From positions 1,138,190-1,202,189 of the forward strand of contig NZ_CP061311.1 of assembly GCF_018688095.1 (NCBI RefSeq): a stretch of DNA of 64,000 nt, given 5' to 3'. Below the pieces are notes generated by a model. That model saw nothing but the letters and a program-made list of their open reading frames with translations, was not told the origin of the DNA and ran no database searches. The DNA comes from Polynucleobacter sp. AP-Titi-500A-B4 (GTDB lineage: Bacteria; Pseudomonadota; Gammaproteobacteria; Burkholderiales; Burkholderiaceae). Made by a program: the position numbers and the translations under genes. Numbering within the stretch: position 1 is the stretch's first letter; each line of letters begins with the position of its first letter. This document shows, piece after piece, positions 43,880-53,351 of this stretch.

Positions 43880-45469
43880 ATGCTCATTTCTCCCCCATTT
43901 GGCGGTGGTCGCGCTCCAGTACTCGCCAGAAATACGGTTGCCAGTTCACAGCCTTTAGCAACCCAAGCCGGTATTGAGGCCTTGCAAAAAGGAGGAAATG
44001 CAGTCGATGCTGCACTCGCAACAGCGATCACCCTGACCGTAGTTGAGCCAACCATGAATGGGCTTGGTGGTGATGGCTTTGCTATTTTGTGGGACGGTAA
44101 AAAAATTCATGGCCTGAATGCTTCAGGTCGTGCACCTGCAGCCTGGACTCCTGAATATTTTTCAGGCAAGTCCGCAATGGATCTCATTGGCTGGAATACT
44201 GTCACCGTTCCGGGAATGGTCGCTGGTTGGATTGAACTCTCTAGAAAATTTGGCAAGTTGCCCTTTGCGCAACTCTTTAAGCGTGCAATTGACTATGCAG
44301 AAAATGGTTTTCCGGTTTCTCCGGTGATTGCACGCCAATGGCGTGAAGCCATTCCGATTCTGAAAAATCAACCGGGCTTTAGCGAATCATTTTTGATTGA
44401 TGGCAAAGCTCCTCAGGCTGGTCAGATATGGAAATACCCCGCTCAAGCAAAGACCTTAAAAGAAATTGCGGCTACCGAAGGGGAGTCTTTCTATAAAGGC
44501 CCTATAGCTCAAAGCATGGTGGATTTTGCCAAGGCGACTGGTGGTTGCTTCACGATGCAAGACTTTGCTGATAACAAACCAGATTGGGTGGAACCCCTCG
44601 CCTTTGATTATGGGGACCACACCCTCCTAGAAATTCCACCCAATGGTTCAGGCATTGCCGCACAAATGGCTTTGGGTATTTTGCAAGCCGCCAATGCCAA
44701 ACAATATCCTGCGAATTCAGCACAACGTATTCATTTACAAATAGAAGCGATGCGCATGGCATTTGCCGATGCCTATGCTTATGTATCAGATGCACGATCG
44801 ATGGAAGTTCCAGCGTCAAGTCTCTTGGATCGTGACTACTTAGCAAGTCGTGCTGCATTGATTGATCACAGTAAGGCTGGCAGCTATGGCCCCGGTGATC
44901 CTCATTCCGGTGGCACCGTCTATCTTTGCGCAGCTGATGAATCCGGCATGATGATTTCCTATATTCAGTCGAACTTCAAAGGATTTGGTTCTGGCGTTGT
45001 GGCTCCAGGCGGCATCGCCTTCCACAACCGTGGCATGGGCTTTAGTTTGATGGATGGCCACCCTAATCAAGTTGCTCCCGGTAAGCGCCCTTTCCATACC
45101 ATCTTGCCCGCGTTCTTAACGAAAGATGGCAAGCCAGCAATGGCATTTGGTGTGATGGGCGGCAATATGCAACCGCAAGGCCATCTTCAATTTGTGATGC
45201 GGTTTGTTGACGAGTATCTCAACCCACAAGCCTGCTCTGATGCGCCACGCTGGCGTATTGACGATCTTGGCAAACTAACAGTTGAAGCATCTATGCCGCA
45301 AGGCATTGTGGATGGACTTAAAGCCATGGGGCATGAAGTGTCTGTTCAGCCTGCCAATAGCCTGGACTTTGGTAGCGCACAAGCAATTGCTAAGTTAACG
45401 GATGATGTCGCCTCTGCCTATATTGCTGGTAGCGATCACCGCCGCGATGGATTGGCGGCTGGGTTCTGA
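43880..45469 (+). CDS. Gamma-glutamyltransferase family protein
   Basis: This 529-residue Ntn-hydrolase precursor has the GGT pattern: VASSQPLATQAGIEALQKGG, TVVEPTMNGLGGDGFAI, NTVTVPGMVAGWIEL and the self-cleaving nucleophile Thr346 in PHSGGTVYLCAADESG. The product would be a large and a small chain. The motif around the Thr differs from glutathione-specific E. coli GGT, and there is no clear signal peptide. A cytoplasmic gamma-glutamyl or cephalosporin-acylase-like activity is therefore possible. The neighbouring Bug receptor gene ends 27 bases upstream. Confidence 0.93.
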   Translation: MLISPPFGGGRAPVLARNTVASSQPLATQAGIEALQKGGNAVDAALATAITLTVVEPTMNGLGGDGFAILWDGKKIHGLNASGRAPAAWTPEYFSGKSAMDLIGWNTVTVPGMVAGWIELSRKFGKLPFAQLFKRAIDYAENGFPVSPVIARQWREAIPILKNQPGFSESFLIDGKAPQAGQIWKYPAQAKTLKEIAATEGESFYKGPIAQSMVDFAKATGGCFTMQDFADNKPDWVEPLAFDYGDHTLLEIPPNGSGIAAQMALGILQAANAKQYPANSAQRIHLQIEAMRMAFADAYAYVSDARSMEVPASSLLDRDYLASRAALIDHSKAGSYGPGDPHSGGTVYLCAADESGMMISYIQSNFKGFGSGVVAPGGIAFHNRGMGFSLMDGHPNQVAPGKRPFHTILPAFLTKDGKPAMAFGVMGGNMQPQGHLQFVMRFVDEYLNPQACSDAPRWRIDDLGKLTVEASMPQGIVDGLKAMGHEVSVQPANSLDFGSAQAIAKLTDDVASAYIAGSDHRRDGLAAGF

Positions 45470-45566
45470 TTCCTGAATATCACTTACTTATCTGATAAGC
45501 CAATTGCCAGGGAACTATCACAAGCTTCATAGTCACAAACATAGGAAGTGACGTGAAATTTAAGCC

Positions 45567-45899
45567 CTATAGGGTGAATGCCGCTTGAAGAATATTCAAA
45601 CTAGCGCCTAATAATTTATTGTTTACTGAGCCAAGTCGCTTTACTAGGCGACTTTTATCAATCGTACTTATCTGATCAAGCAATACCAGTCCTTTTTTGC
45701 CATCATGAGTGATGGGCAAACGATAAGGTGCTTGACAACCTTTGGTGGTCATTGGCGCAATAATCACTGTTCGCAAAAAATCATGCATCTCTTGAGGAGA
45801 CACAATGATGCATGGTCGAGTCTTTTTAATCTCGCTACCTTTCGTTGGATCTAAATTAATGAGCCAAATATCTCCGCGTGAAACGATACTTTTTACCAA
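45567..45899 (-). CDS. MazF/PemK-family toxin (second module)
   Basis: This 110-residue endoribonuclease toxin has the family pattern SRGDIWLINLDPTKGSEIKKTRPC, IIVSPQEMHDFLRTVIIAPMT and KGLVLLDQISTIDKSRL. Its start overlaps the antitoxin end by seven bases. It is different in sequence from the module at 3972-4298 (GSEIKK/TRPC against GHEQKG/IRPV), so cross-talk is not expected from sequence alone. A CCCTATAGGG palindrome overlaps its 3' end, with no T-run. Confidence 0.92.
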   Translation of the reverse strand: MVKSIVSRGDIWLINLDPTKGSEIKKTRPCIIVSPQEMHDFLRTVIIAPMTTKGCQAPYRLPITHDGKKGLVLLDQISTIDKSRLVKRLGSVNNKLLGASLNILQAAFTL

Positions 45900-46153
45900 A
45901 CCCAGTCCTCATCACCTTCGTTCATAAAGTCACCCAACACTAATTTGTCCTCACCAGCCTCAGCAATGACTTTTGAAGCCTCAGCCCAGCCTTGGCGGAG
46001 ATTTTTTTGGGGCTTACTTAACACTAGTCTGTTGCCCTCAACAATCAAATCAGCCTCATCCTCAAAGCCGACTTGCTCAAGGATAGCCTTTGGAATAACC
46101 ACTCCACGAGAGTTACCAATTTGCCGAATTTGGAGGTGCAACTGTTTTTTCAT
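45893..46153 (-). CDS. AbrB/MazE-family antitoxin (second module)
   Basis: This 86-residue protein has a SpoVT/AbrB swapped-hairpin DNA-binding domain (IRQIGNSRGVVIPKAILEQVG, EADLIVEGNRLVL) and an acidic C-terminal tail (GDFMNEGDEDWVW) that should occupy the toxin. I start at the ATG complementary to 46151-46153 (MKKQLHLQIRQIGN); an in-frame upstream start at 46201 would read through the presumed operator. The tail is Trp/Asp-rich, as in PemI/MazE types. A perfect 6-bp inverted repeat sits five bases upstream. Confidence 0.9.
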   Translation of the reverse strand: MKKQLHLQIRQIGNSRGVVIPKAILEQVGFEDEADLIVEGNRLVLSKPQKNLRQGWAEASKVIAEAGEDKLVLGDFMNEGDEDWVW

Positions 46154-46157
46154 AGTG

Positions 46158-46170
46158 ATAACAATGTTAT
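46158..46170. promoter_or_regulatory. Inverted repeat before the second antitoxin gene
   Basis: ATAACA (46158-46163) and TGTTAT (46165-46170) are exact inverted arms around one base, five bases upstream of the antitoxin start codon. MazE-type antitoxins bind such short palindromes to repress their own operon, so this is a likely operator or -10 overlap. Confidence 0.45.
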
Positions 46171-46197
46171 AACAAATTTGACCAGAAGTCAAACTGA

Positions 46198-47535
46198 TCA
46201 TTTAAACTTGGTGGGTAGGCAATTCATATAAAAGCGTTTGATCTCTTGATCGCAACTCACATCCCTGGGTTCAATCGGTCTTTGTAGAGAAATGCCCTCA
46301 ATGGTTTTGCAGCGGCTTAGGGCCACATAAACCTGTCCTGATGCAAACGCTCCAGATGAGAGATCTACTTTGACCTTATCCAAGGTCTTGCCTTGACTCT
46401 TATGAATGGTGACAGCCCAAGCCAGCATAAGCGGTATCTGCACATAAGTACCGATAATGCTCGGCGAAATCTTGCCTGACATCATGTCGTGATCGTAACG
46501 ATACGATTCCCACTGATGGCCAGTAACTTCAACGGTATTTGAGTACGGCCCGTTTTGCACCATCACCTTAACCTTATCGGGAAGTAACTCACGCACTACG
46601 CCAATCGTGCCGTTGACCCAACGCTTCGGAAAGCCTGGATCTGTTGCAGTGAACATCACCTTAGCGCCGACTTTCAACACTAAATGATTGGGCGATGGCA
46701 GATTGCGCTCATCGATATTGAACTTACCAGTCGTTTTGCCTGCATAGACCTTGCCATCAGTCGTAATGGCACGTAGTCCCGCCCCATTGATCTGATCAGC
46801 CCTTGCATTGGTAGTGGTCAAGGTAATGGTTTGTTCATCAAGCACCTCATCCTTGCGATAGCACTGGGCATTAAGAGTATCGATAGCCTCCTCCACCCCT
46901 TGGTTAATCCGAATGCGGTTTAAGAGGCTAGCGAAGTGTTCATCTTTTTGGCGGAAGATCTTGGATAACTCCACCATAGTGACATCTTTACGATGCAAAG
47001 CCATGGCACAAAAGAAATAGGGCCCTTCGTAACCTCGATCAGCGAGCACTTGCATATCCGCACTTGAAACTACTGGTGGCAATTGAAACAGATCACCCAC
47101 AAACATTACCTGAATGCCCCCAAAGGGCTTGCCTTTTTGTGGGCCGTTCTCACGCAGGAACAAATCCATAGCGTCAACTACATCAGCACGCACCATGGAG
47201 ATCTCATCAATGATGAGCAAACGAATGTCTTTATAGAGCCGCTTATCGCGCAGCGGCTTAATATCTTCTTCAGGAAAGATTAAGCGTGGCGGCAGTCTAA
47301 AGAAGGAATGAATCGTCACCCCCTTGACTTGCAACGCTGCCACCCCAGTTGGGGCAACGACGACAACATTACCGGGGATAGTTTCTCGTAGATGACCAAT
47401 TAAGGTTGTTTTACCAGTGCCGGCTTTACCGCTCACAAAGATATAAGGATCTTGACGCTCAATAGCCTCAATCACTGCCTGGTAATCAGGGGTGATTTCG
47501 ATTTCAGAAGAGATGGATTCAGCAGGAAGGCTCAT
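46198..47535 (-). CDS. PIF1/RecD-like ATP-dependent DNA helicase
   Basis: This 445-residue superfamily 1B helicase has a Walker A motif GKAGTGKTTL (37-46), the Walker B IDEISM with motif II/III MFVGDLFQLPPV, and the C-terminal VALSRCKTIEGISL. The order and length match bacterial PIF1-like helicases, which unwind 5'-3' and resolve G-quadruplexes or stalled forks. The start is the ATG at 47535 (MSLPAES); an in-frame TTG ten codons upstream is less likely. It precedes the second toxin-antitoxin pair, 44 bases away, and lies 69 bases after the MscS gene on the same strand. Confidence 0.88.
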   Translation of the reverse strand: MSLPAESISSEIEITPDYQAVIEAIERQDPYIFVSGKAGTGKTTLIGHLRETIPGNVVVVAPTGVAALQVKGVTIHSFFRLPPRLIFPEEDIKPLRDKRLYKDIRLLIIDEISMVRADVVDAMDLFLRENGPQKGKPFGGIQVMFVGDLFQLPPVVSSADMQVLADRGYEGPYFFCAMALHRKDVTMVELSKIFRQKDEHFASLLNRIRINQGVEEAIDTLNAQCYRKDEVLDEQTITLTTTNARADQINGAGLRAITTDGKVYAGKTTGKFNIDERNLPSPNHLVLKVGAKVMFTATDPGFPKRWVNGTIGVVRELLPDKVKVMVQNGPYSNTVEVTGHQWESYRYDHDMMSGKISPSIIGTYVQIPLMLAWAVTIHKSQGKTLDKVKVDLSSGAFASGQVYVALSRCKTIEGISLQRPIEPRDVSCDQEIKRFYMNCLPTKFK

Positions 47536-47604
47536 GGGCACACAAACTATACCTTGAGTTCTCAAAACCCAGATGAAAGACTATAGAACAGAGATGGGTG
47601 CGAC

Positions 47605-49062
47605 TTAGTGCAAACCTTTAAAGAAGAAACCCAAGATCCTTTTGGCTAAATTTTGGCTTTGCTCTCGCAAATCACTAATAGCAGAGTTATTGGCCATGGC
47701 AGCAGAATGCGCTTGACGTTTTGCAAGCAATTCGGAGATCTCATCAATCAATCTCAGATTGGATTCCAAGATGGGGGCAATATTTTCTTTTTTGATTTCA
47801 ACTAATACGGCATCTGCTTTTGCGAAGACATCTGCAGAGCGAGGCGCGCCCGTTAAAAGAGACATTTCTCCAACGCAGTCGCCAGGCCATAGGGTCGCTA
47901 CTGTGATGGCATTGCCATCTTTGCCAGGAACTTTGACCTCTAGCGCCCCTTCAGAAACTAAGAACATGCTATCAGCCTGCTCTCCTTGACGAATCAATTG
48001 CTCGCCTTTAAAACAATGAACGACAGTAGCCGTCTTGGATAATTGCATCGCCTCATCATGGCTCATCACTCTCAGAATGCCGAACTCATAAATTTCATAA
48101 AAACGATTGGATGTTTTAGATTCGTACTTATCTAAGGTTTGCACTTCCATAGAGCTACCAGTATTGATACCTGCCGCTGTCAGGAAGCGCAGCGCTACCT
48201 GCATAATTCTTGAATTAGAATCAATTGGCTTTAAATGTGGCTTGCACTCATAGGCTATTAAATAGGTAACACTTCCAGACTCTAGCGATTTAATGCCGCA
48301 ATACTGCCAGTTCATAAAATCAGAATCAGTATTAATGACTGATTCCAGCACCAGATTCAATACCCCCATGACTTTTTCGGAATGATTGAGGGCGTCAAGC
48401 TTAATTTCTAGCGTTCTTCTGGAGCCCCTGCCTTCGTCCTGCTTACTTAAATTGACATAGCTCATGCCAATAAAACGGGTATTAGGAATCTTGACCAAAT
48501 AATCAAAGCGATTACGCAAGGTGACCATTCTCCGATCAAACTGTACGACTTGGTAATATTGAGTGCTACCGTTATCCGAGACTTCAATCCAATCGTTGAT
48601 AGCAATCAGCCCATCCGTTTGAATCACAATGCTATTCACCACATCAGAAATCATGTCCCTACAGACATAACCGATGCTCAAACCAATGGCACCTGATGCC
48701 GCCACAAGATTGGATACTGAATGGTCATATAGCAAGATAAAGCCAGCCAAGCCAAACATGGCATAGATCAAAATGGTGAAACATTGGACCAAGATCGCAG
48801 GAATCTGTGATTTTTTGGAATGGTGGTTATAGCGAGCAACTGATCTGCGCATCACCACGTCAGCAGTTATAGCGAATAACACAAACTGAAAGATGGCTGC
48901 TACATCAATCAGACTGAACTGGTGTGAATCCGTGAAGTCTGTAATCGTCCAACCCCATATTGAGCCAGTGTGAACATCTAACCAAGAAATCAGCAGCAAA
49001 TTACAGGCCATCAGGACCCATACTAAGTATTTAAGAATTGCTGGTGACTTTAAAAAGCTCAT
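47605..49062 (-). CDS. Mechanosensitive channel (MscS-like) fused to a cyclic-nucleotide-binding domain
   Basis: This 485-residue inner-membrane protein has four to five helices, with the pore helix region [20 protein letters not shown] and an MscS beta domain ([26 protein letters not shown]). Its C-terminal cNMP domain (about 345-440) has [22 protein letters not shown] and the phosphate-binding cassette [15 protein letters not shown] with the Arg-Ser pair. It should be gated or tuned by cAMP or cGMP. It overlaps the HD-GYP gene by four bases. The adenylate cyclase at 59.0 kb is a candidate source of the nucleotide. Confidence 0.9.
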   Translation of the reverse strand: MSFLKSPAILKYLVWVLMACNLLLISWLDVHTGSIWGWTITDFTDSHQFSLIDVAAIFQFVLFAITADVVMRRSVARYNHHSKKSQIPAILVQCFTILIYAMFGLAGFILLYDHSVSNLVAASGAIGLSIGYVCRDMISDVVNSIVIQTDGLIAINDWIEVSDNGSTQYYQVVQFDRRMVTLRNRFDYLVKIPNTRFIGMSYVNLSKQDEGRGSRRTLEIKLDALNHSEKVMGVLNLVLESVINTDSDFMNWQYCGIKSLESGSVTYLIAYECKPHLKPIDSNSRIMQVALRFLTAAGINTGSSMEVQTLDKYESKTSNRFYEIYEFGILRVMSHDEAMQLSKTATVVHCFKGEQLIRQGEQADSMFLVSEGALEVKVPGKDGNAITVATLWPGDCVGEMSLLTGAPRSADVFAKADAVLVEIKKENIAPILESNLRLIDEISELLAKRQAHSAAMANNSAISDLREQSQNLAKRILGFFFKGLH

Positions 49063-50801
49063 TTGACTACTTGCTTAGAGAGGTCTTCGATAACACCCCA
49101 AACCAATTTACGACCATCTTCATCGGCTAATATGAAACCACGTATCGAGATCGGAAAACGAGTGCCATCTTTACGAATGTATTCCTTATAGTTCGGGCCA
49201 AATGAACCTGTTTTATTCAAGGTCTCGATTTGTTCTTGCTCTTGCTGCTCATATTCTTTAGGGGTGATATCCCAAAAAGAGAGCTTGAGGAACTCTTCTT
49301 TGGTGTATTGGGTATATTCCAGTAACGCGTCATTGACCTCGACGAAATCACCTGTCGTATGATCGACCATCGCCATACCAATAGGTGAATATTTAAAGAG
49401 AAATTTAAATCGCTCTTCCGAGTTTCTGAGCTTTTGCTCTACGGTATCGACCATTTGATAGCTAGGTGCAAGATCGGTCACATCATCTTTATGCTTTTGC
49501 GCAATTTCCTTAAAATGATCTTGCTCCAATACAAAGGCCTCAACTACTGCTGGATCGAAGTGTGTGCCTTTTTTGGAGATGATCTCTGCAACCGCTTGAT
49601 CATGAGTCCACTCTTTTTTATAGACACGCTCACTAATGAGGGCGTCATACATATCAGCTAAAGACATGATCCGTGCGGATATAGGAATAGCTTGACCAGA
49701 TAAACCACGTGGATATCCGCTGCCGTCCCATTGCTCATGATGGCCATCAGCAATCTGAATCGCAACGCTCACCACGTCGCCCACATCCTCTTCCGGAAAC
49801 TGTGACATGGTGGAACTCAAAACAGTCTCGCCAATGAGGGTATGGGTTTTCATGACGCCCCACTCTTCCTTGGTCAGACCGCCCTTTTTATACAAAATAG
49901 AATCAGGAATACCAACTTTACCAATATCGTGCAAGGGTGCTGCTTGACACATCTTCTCTATAGTGTGCACAGTTAATTCATCTGCATAGACACCCAAGGA
50001 TCTCATGCGTGTAGCTAAGCGTCGGACATAAGCTTTAGTACGAATAATGTGTGCACCTGTTTCATTATCACGAGCATGTGCAAGTGCATTTAAGCTGGAG
50101 AGCATGCGCAATTCATTATTGGCAGATTTTTTCTCCTCCTTACGCCAAGCTCGCTCTAACAAAATATTACTAATTCCCAAATACACGAGAAGATTCGAGG
50201 CCACCCCCAAAGCACGGAGCATGCCCGTGAGAGCACCCTCTTGGTAAATGGTTGAGACTGAGGTGCCACCACTAATTCCCAGCGTAATCCCAAATACACG
50301 TATTGCAACAATCGCCAAGTGAATGCAAAAAGCTATCTTGAGAACTAAATGTTGTCTTGTTTGTTCCCCTTTAGGAATCAAGAAAAGCTCAACCAGACCA
50401 AGTAGCGAAAGGATCCCCAATACAGAGGCGACAAAGTAAACCCTGGTATTAAAGGAGGCGTAAATCCTTAAAAATTCATAAGCAACTAATAAGACAACAA
50501 AGGCAATCCAAAAATTCCGATAGGGAAATCGATTATTAGCAGGATCCCACGATTTGATAAACAAAAAGATGGCAAGGGAAGAAAAAATAAGACTGGTATT
50601 ACCAAGTGACAAAAAGAAGAAAGGCTGAAGCCCCGCCATGATGAAGCCAAAACACGATAAGGCCATCAGGATAAGTGCGGCAGGCCAATAACGGTGATCT
50701 TGATATTGAGAACGAAACTCTTTGTGGCTGATAGCTCCTAGAAAAATCACTAAGGTCACTACTGCCATAGAGATGTAAAAAACGAAGTTGAATAATTCCA
50801 T
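49059..50801 (-). CDS. HD-GYP c-di-GMP phosphodiesterase with PAS domain
   Basis: This 580-residue protein has seven to eight N-terminal membrane helices (about 5-225), an HD-GYP domain with H291-D292 in [10 protein letters not shown] and the GYP motif at 362-364 in DGSGYPRG, then a PAS domain (about 455-575: [27 protein letters not shown]). HD-GYP proteins hydrolyse c-di-GMP to GMP via pGpG. The gene is coupled to the diguanylate cyclase upstream (11 bases) and to MscS downstream (four-base overlap). A cyclase and a hydrolase in one operon suggest local c-di-GMP control. Confidence 0.92.
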   Translation of the reverse strand: MELFNFVFYISMAVVTLVIFLGAISHKEFRSQYQDHRYWPAALILMALSCFGFIMAGLQPFFFLSLGNTSLIFSSLAIFLFIKSWDPANNRFPYRNFWIAFVVLLVAYEFLRIYASFNTRVYFVASVLGILSLLGLVELFLIPKGEQTRQHLVLKIAFCIHLAIVAIRVFGITLGISGGTSVSTIYQEGALTGMLRALGVASNLLVYLGISNILLERAWRKEEKKSANNELRMLSSLNALAHARDNETGAHIIRTKAYVRRLATRMRSLGVYADELTVHTIEKMCQAAPLHDIGKVGIPDSILYKKGGLTKEEWGVMKTHTLIGETVLSSTMSQFPEEDVGDVVSVAIQIADGHHEQWDGSGYPRGLSGQAIPISARIMSLADMYDALISERVYKKEWTHDQAVAEIISKKGTHFDPAVVEAFVLEQDHFKEIAQKHKDDVTDLAPSYQMVDTVEQKLRNSEERFKFLFKYSPIGMAMVDHTTGDFVEVNDALLEYTQYTKEEFLKLSFWDITPKEYEQQEQEQIETLNKTGSFGPNYKEYIRKDGTRFPISIRGFILADEDGRKLVWGVIEDLSKQVVK

Positions 50802-50812
50802 TTTTTTACTTC

Positions 50813-52402
50813 CTATTGGGGAGTTTCAGCGTACAAATGAATGGAATTTCTACCATTCATCTTAGAGCGATACATGGCCGTATCTGCCCGTTTAAATAGG
50901 CCCTCTTCCGAATCGGCGTCATTAGGGTAAATCGAGATACCCACGCTAATGGTGGTATCAATTAACTCACCGCCAACAGATACGCCCAGCGCAATTGCTG
51001 ACTGAATCTTCTTCGCAATTTCTAGTGCATCTTCAGGGACGCGAAGATCCTCTAGGAGGATAACAAACTCTTCTCCACCGAGGCGGCCCAATGAATCAGA
51101 ATCTCTGATACAGGCCATCATCCGATTACAGGCAGCCTTGAGAACCTCGTCACCCGCAGCATGTCCAAATTGGTCATTAATACTCTTAAAATGATCGATG
51201 TCAATAAAGAGCAAGGCAAAGAGCGTCTTTTCACGACGGGCTTTCAATATGGCACGTTGCAGGCGATCAGAAAATAGCGCTCGATTAGGCAGGCCCGTTA
51301 ATGAATCATGATTGGCCAAATGCTGAACTTGAGTAAGCGATACTGCCAAACGTCGATTGAGCCTCCAGACATAATAGGCGGCAGCAAAAATACATAAGCC
51401 GACAATAATAGAAATGGTGAGAGCGCTATAGAGCCAATTGAGTTTTTTATGTGGACTAGAGTCGTAAATAAATCCCTCTAATGAAAAATTGGGATTTAAG
51501 CTGCCAGCCTCAATATAAATATCTACTGTATGTTTCCAACGCGCTTGGGTCATGAAACCCACAGGCACAAGATCTGCCCGAATGAGTGGATTTAATTTAT
51601 CGCGTTCAAATGCAATTTTTTTGTTGGTCTCTTCTGGGGCATATTTTTGAACAATGGCAGCAGCCTCTTCCGGATGACTGATGATATATTCCCAGCCTTG
51701 CAGACTAGCAACCCGAAAACGCTCAGCTTGTTGAATATTTTTATCTATCTCCTTACTAGAAGTAAAGAGATTATCTCCATACATATCAATACCAATCGAT
51801 CGAGGGCTGTAGACATCGAAGGGGAACTTTGCTTGAGACAGGCGATAGGGTTCATTGCTGATATAACCCGAGATAGCGCTCACCGAGCCATTCATGAGTT
51901 TTTCGACCGTATCCATTCCTGGAGCCGATGGAATTAAATTTTTGAGGCCTACCTTCTCTCGTTTTAGGTAGACCAGTAGTTCATCTGATAAACGTCTCAA
52001 TAAAATGGGCTTACCACTGAGATCATGAATACTTTGGTTATCAGTTACCCTCTTAGCAATAATCACATAAGGCGAGTGCTGGAAGATAGTGGCCAGCACC
52101 ACCACTGGTGCACCCTCTTGTCTCGCCAAGAGTAAACCACTGGTGCCCGTACCATAATTTGCTCGACCAGAAATTACTTCGGCAACTACATCCTGACCAG
52201 CTTGCAAAGGTTTGATATCCACATCAAGACCAGCAGACTCGTAGTACCCCATTTCTTTTGCCGCGTAATATCCAGCGAACTGGTAAGCATGAGACCACTT
52301 GAGCTGGAGCACCACCTTTTCAATTGCAAAGGCGGGCTCTGCAAAAAATAATATGCAAACGAAGATGCTGAATAAGAATGAAGTAATGCGCCTGTGGGTC
52401 AA
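50813..52402 (-). CDS. Diguanylate cyclase with NMT1/THI5-like periplasmic sensor domain
   Basis: This 529-residue protein has a signal/anchor (to about 26, FAEPAFA), an NMT1/THI5-like solute-binding domain (about 30-310: [33 protein letters not shown]), one transmembrane helix (about 335-357) and a GGDEF domain (about 375-525). The active motif reads GGEEF (442-446), and the inhibition site R433-x-x-D436 is present five residues before it, so feedback by c-di-GMP is expected. A ligand such as a pyrimidine or amine may set its activity. Its promoter region is divergent with the LuxR-type regulator and contains an 18-bp palindrome. Confidence 0.93.
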   Translation of the reverse strand: MTHRRITSFLFSIFVCILFFAEPAFAIEKVVLQLKWSHAYQFAGYYAAKEMGYYESAGLDVDIKPLQAGQDVVAEVISGRANYGTGTSGLLLARQEGAPVVVLATIFQHSPYVIIAKRVTDNQSIHDLSGKPILLRRLSDELLVYLKREKVGLKNLIPSAPGMDTVEKLMNGSVSAISGYISNEPYRLSQAKFPFDVYSPRSIGIDMYGDNLFTSSKEIDKNIQQAERFRVASLQGWEYIISHPEEAAAIVQKYAPEETNKKIAFERDKLNPLIRADLVPVGFMTQARWKHTVDIYIEAGSLNPNFSLEGFIYDSSPHKKLNWLYSALTISIIVGLCIFAAAYYVWRLNRRLAVSLTQVQHLANHDSLTGLPNRALFSDRLQRAILKARREKTLFALLFIDIDHFKSINDQFGHAAGDEVLKAACNRMMACIRDSDSLGRLGGEEFVILLEDLRVPEDALEIAKKIQSAIALGVSVGGELIDTTISVGISIYPNDADSEEGLFKRADTAMYRSKMNGRNSIHLYAETPQ

Positions 52403-52504
52403 AAGTGGAGCTTTCTTAGGAATTAAGCTAAAGCTTATAAAGATATGATTTATTGGTATTAATGTAGAGTACGGTCATTATTAATCAGAGCCCCTATTTT
52501 CAAA

Positions 52505-52522
52505 TTAGTAGTTAACTACTAA
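52505..52522. promoter_or_regulatory. 18-bp perfect palindrome TTAGTAG-N4-CTACTAA, first copy
   Basis: The sequence TTAGTAGTTAACTACTAA is its own reverse complement. It lies in the 191-base gap between the divergent diguanylate cyclase and LuxR-type genes. Two further 7-base arms, ATGTAGT (52523-52529) and ACTACAT (52559-52565), flank the region on the regulator side. An identical 7-N4-7 core appears at 57836-57853 upstream of the type I secretion operon. The dyad with 7-base arms fits a NarL/LuxR-type dimer site. Confidence 0.6.
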
Positions 52523-52593
52523 ATGTAGTTTTTATGAGAAAAAATATAGGTTAAAAGTACTACATAAACCTAAAATACAGTTACACTGCGCTG

Positions 52594-53319
52594 ATGTTGA
52601 TGAATTCCAGCAAAAGCCCAGACCAGATCAAAGTTCAGCTTATTGACCCCCATCAGATTACGCTTTGGGGGATTAAGCAGTTATTGGCAGGTGATAAACG
52701 ATTTGAAATTTGTGCAACCGCATCAAATTCTATTGAAGCCTTAAAGCTGGCGATTTCATCCAAACCAGACATCATTGTTCTCGAACCAGATTTACATGAA
52801 GAAGATGGTATTGAGATTATCCCTACCTTAATAGATAAGACCAAAGCAAAGGTGATTATTTATACCGGTAGCCGTAGTTCAAAGATTCACGATCAGGCCG
52901 TTGTTAAAGGTGCACGTGGGGTTATCAATAAAACCGAATCGATAGATACGCTGGTCAAGGCAATTGAAAAAATTCATGGTGGTGAACTTTGGCTTAACCG
53001 AAATGCAACCTCTCGTATCTTGTTGCAAATTGCACAGGCAAATTCCCCAAAAGAATTATCTTCTGAGCAGAAAAGACTAAAAACACTCACTTCTAAAGAA
53101 GAAAAAGTAACTCGTGCTATTCAGCTCTACTCTGAAAAAACACTGAAAGATATTGCAGAGACGCTACACATTAGTGAGCATACATTACGAAATCATCTTG
53201 CATCAATTTATGACAAACTTGGTGTTCGTAACCGTCTTGAGCTTTATGTATTTTGTGGAAAATTCCAGAAAACTGACAATCCCAATATGCATCCTAAGCG
53301 CCGCTCGAGCGATAAATAA
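52594..53319 (+). CDS. LuxR/NarL-family response regulator with a Glu in place of the phosphoacceptor Asp
   Basis: This 241-residue protein has a receiver-like domain (about 12-130) and a C-terminal LuxR/NarL helix-turn-helix (LTSKEEKVTRAIQLYSEKTL, DIAETLHISEHTLRNHLASIY, about 160-225). Alignment by eye to receivers puts Glu64 (VLEPDLHEEDG) where the phospho-Asp should be, and the acidic pocket DD is Asp18-Pro19. Thr91 and Lys113 are kept. The Glu may mimic phosphorylation, so the protein could be constitutively active or controlled by another signal. No histidine kinase gene is adjacent. It lies between the GGDEF operon and the type I secretion operon. Confidence 0.9.
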   Translation: MLMNSSKSPDQIKVQLIDPHQITLWGIKQLLAGDKRFEICATASNSIEALKLAISSKPDIIVLEPDLHEEDGIEIIPTLIDKTKAKVIIYTGSRSSKIHDQAVVKGARGVINKTESIDTLVKAIEKIHGGELWLNRNATSRILLQIAQANSPKELSSEQKRLKTLTSKEEKVTRAIQLYSEKTLKDIAETLHISEHTLRNHLASIYDKLGVRNRLELYVFCGKFQKTDNPNMHPKRRSSDK

Positions 53320-53327
53320 TCTATATT

Positions 53328-53343
53328 GCCTGTAATTGCAGGC
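53328..53343. terminator. Small hairpin between convergent regulator and TolC genes
   Basis: GCCTG (53328-53332) pairs with CAGGC (53339-53343) across a six-base loop in the 32 bases separating the two convergent stop codons. A short stem, no long T-run; a weak bidirectional terminator at most. Confidence 0.35.
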
Positions 53344-53351
53344 TCTAGGCC

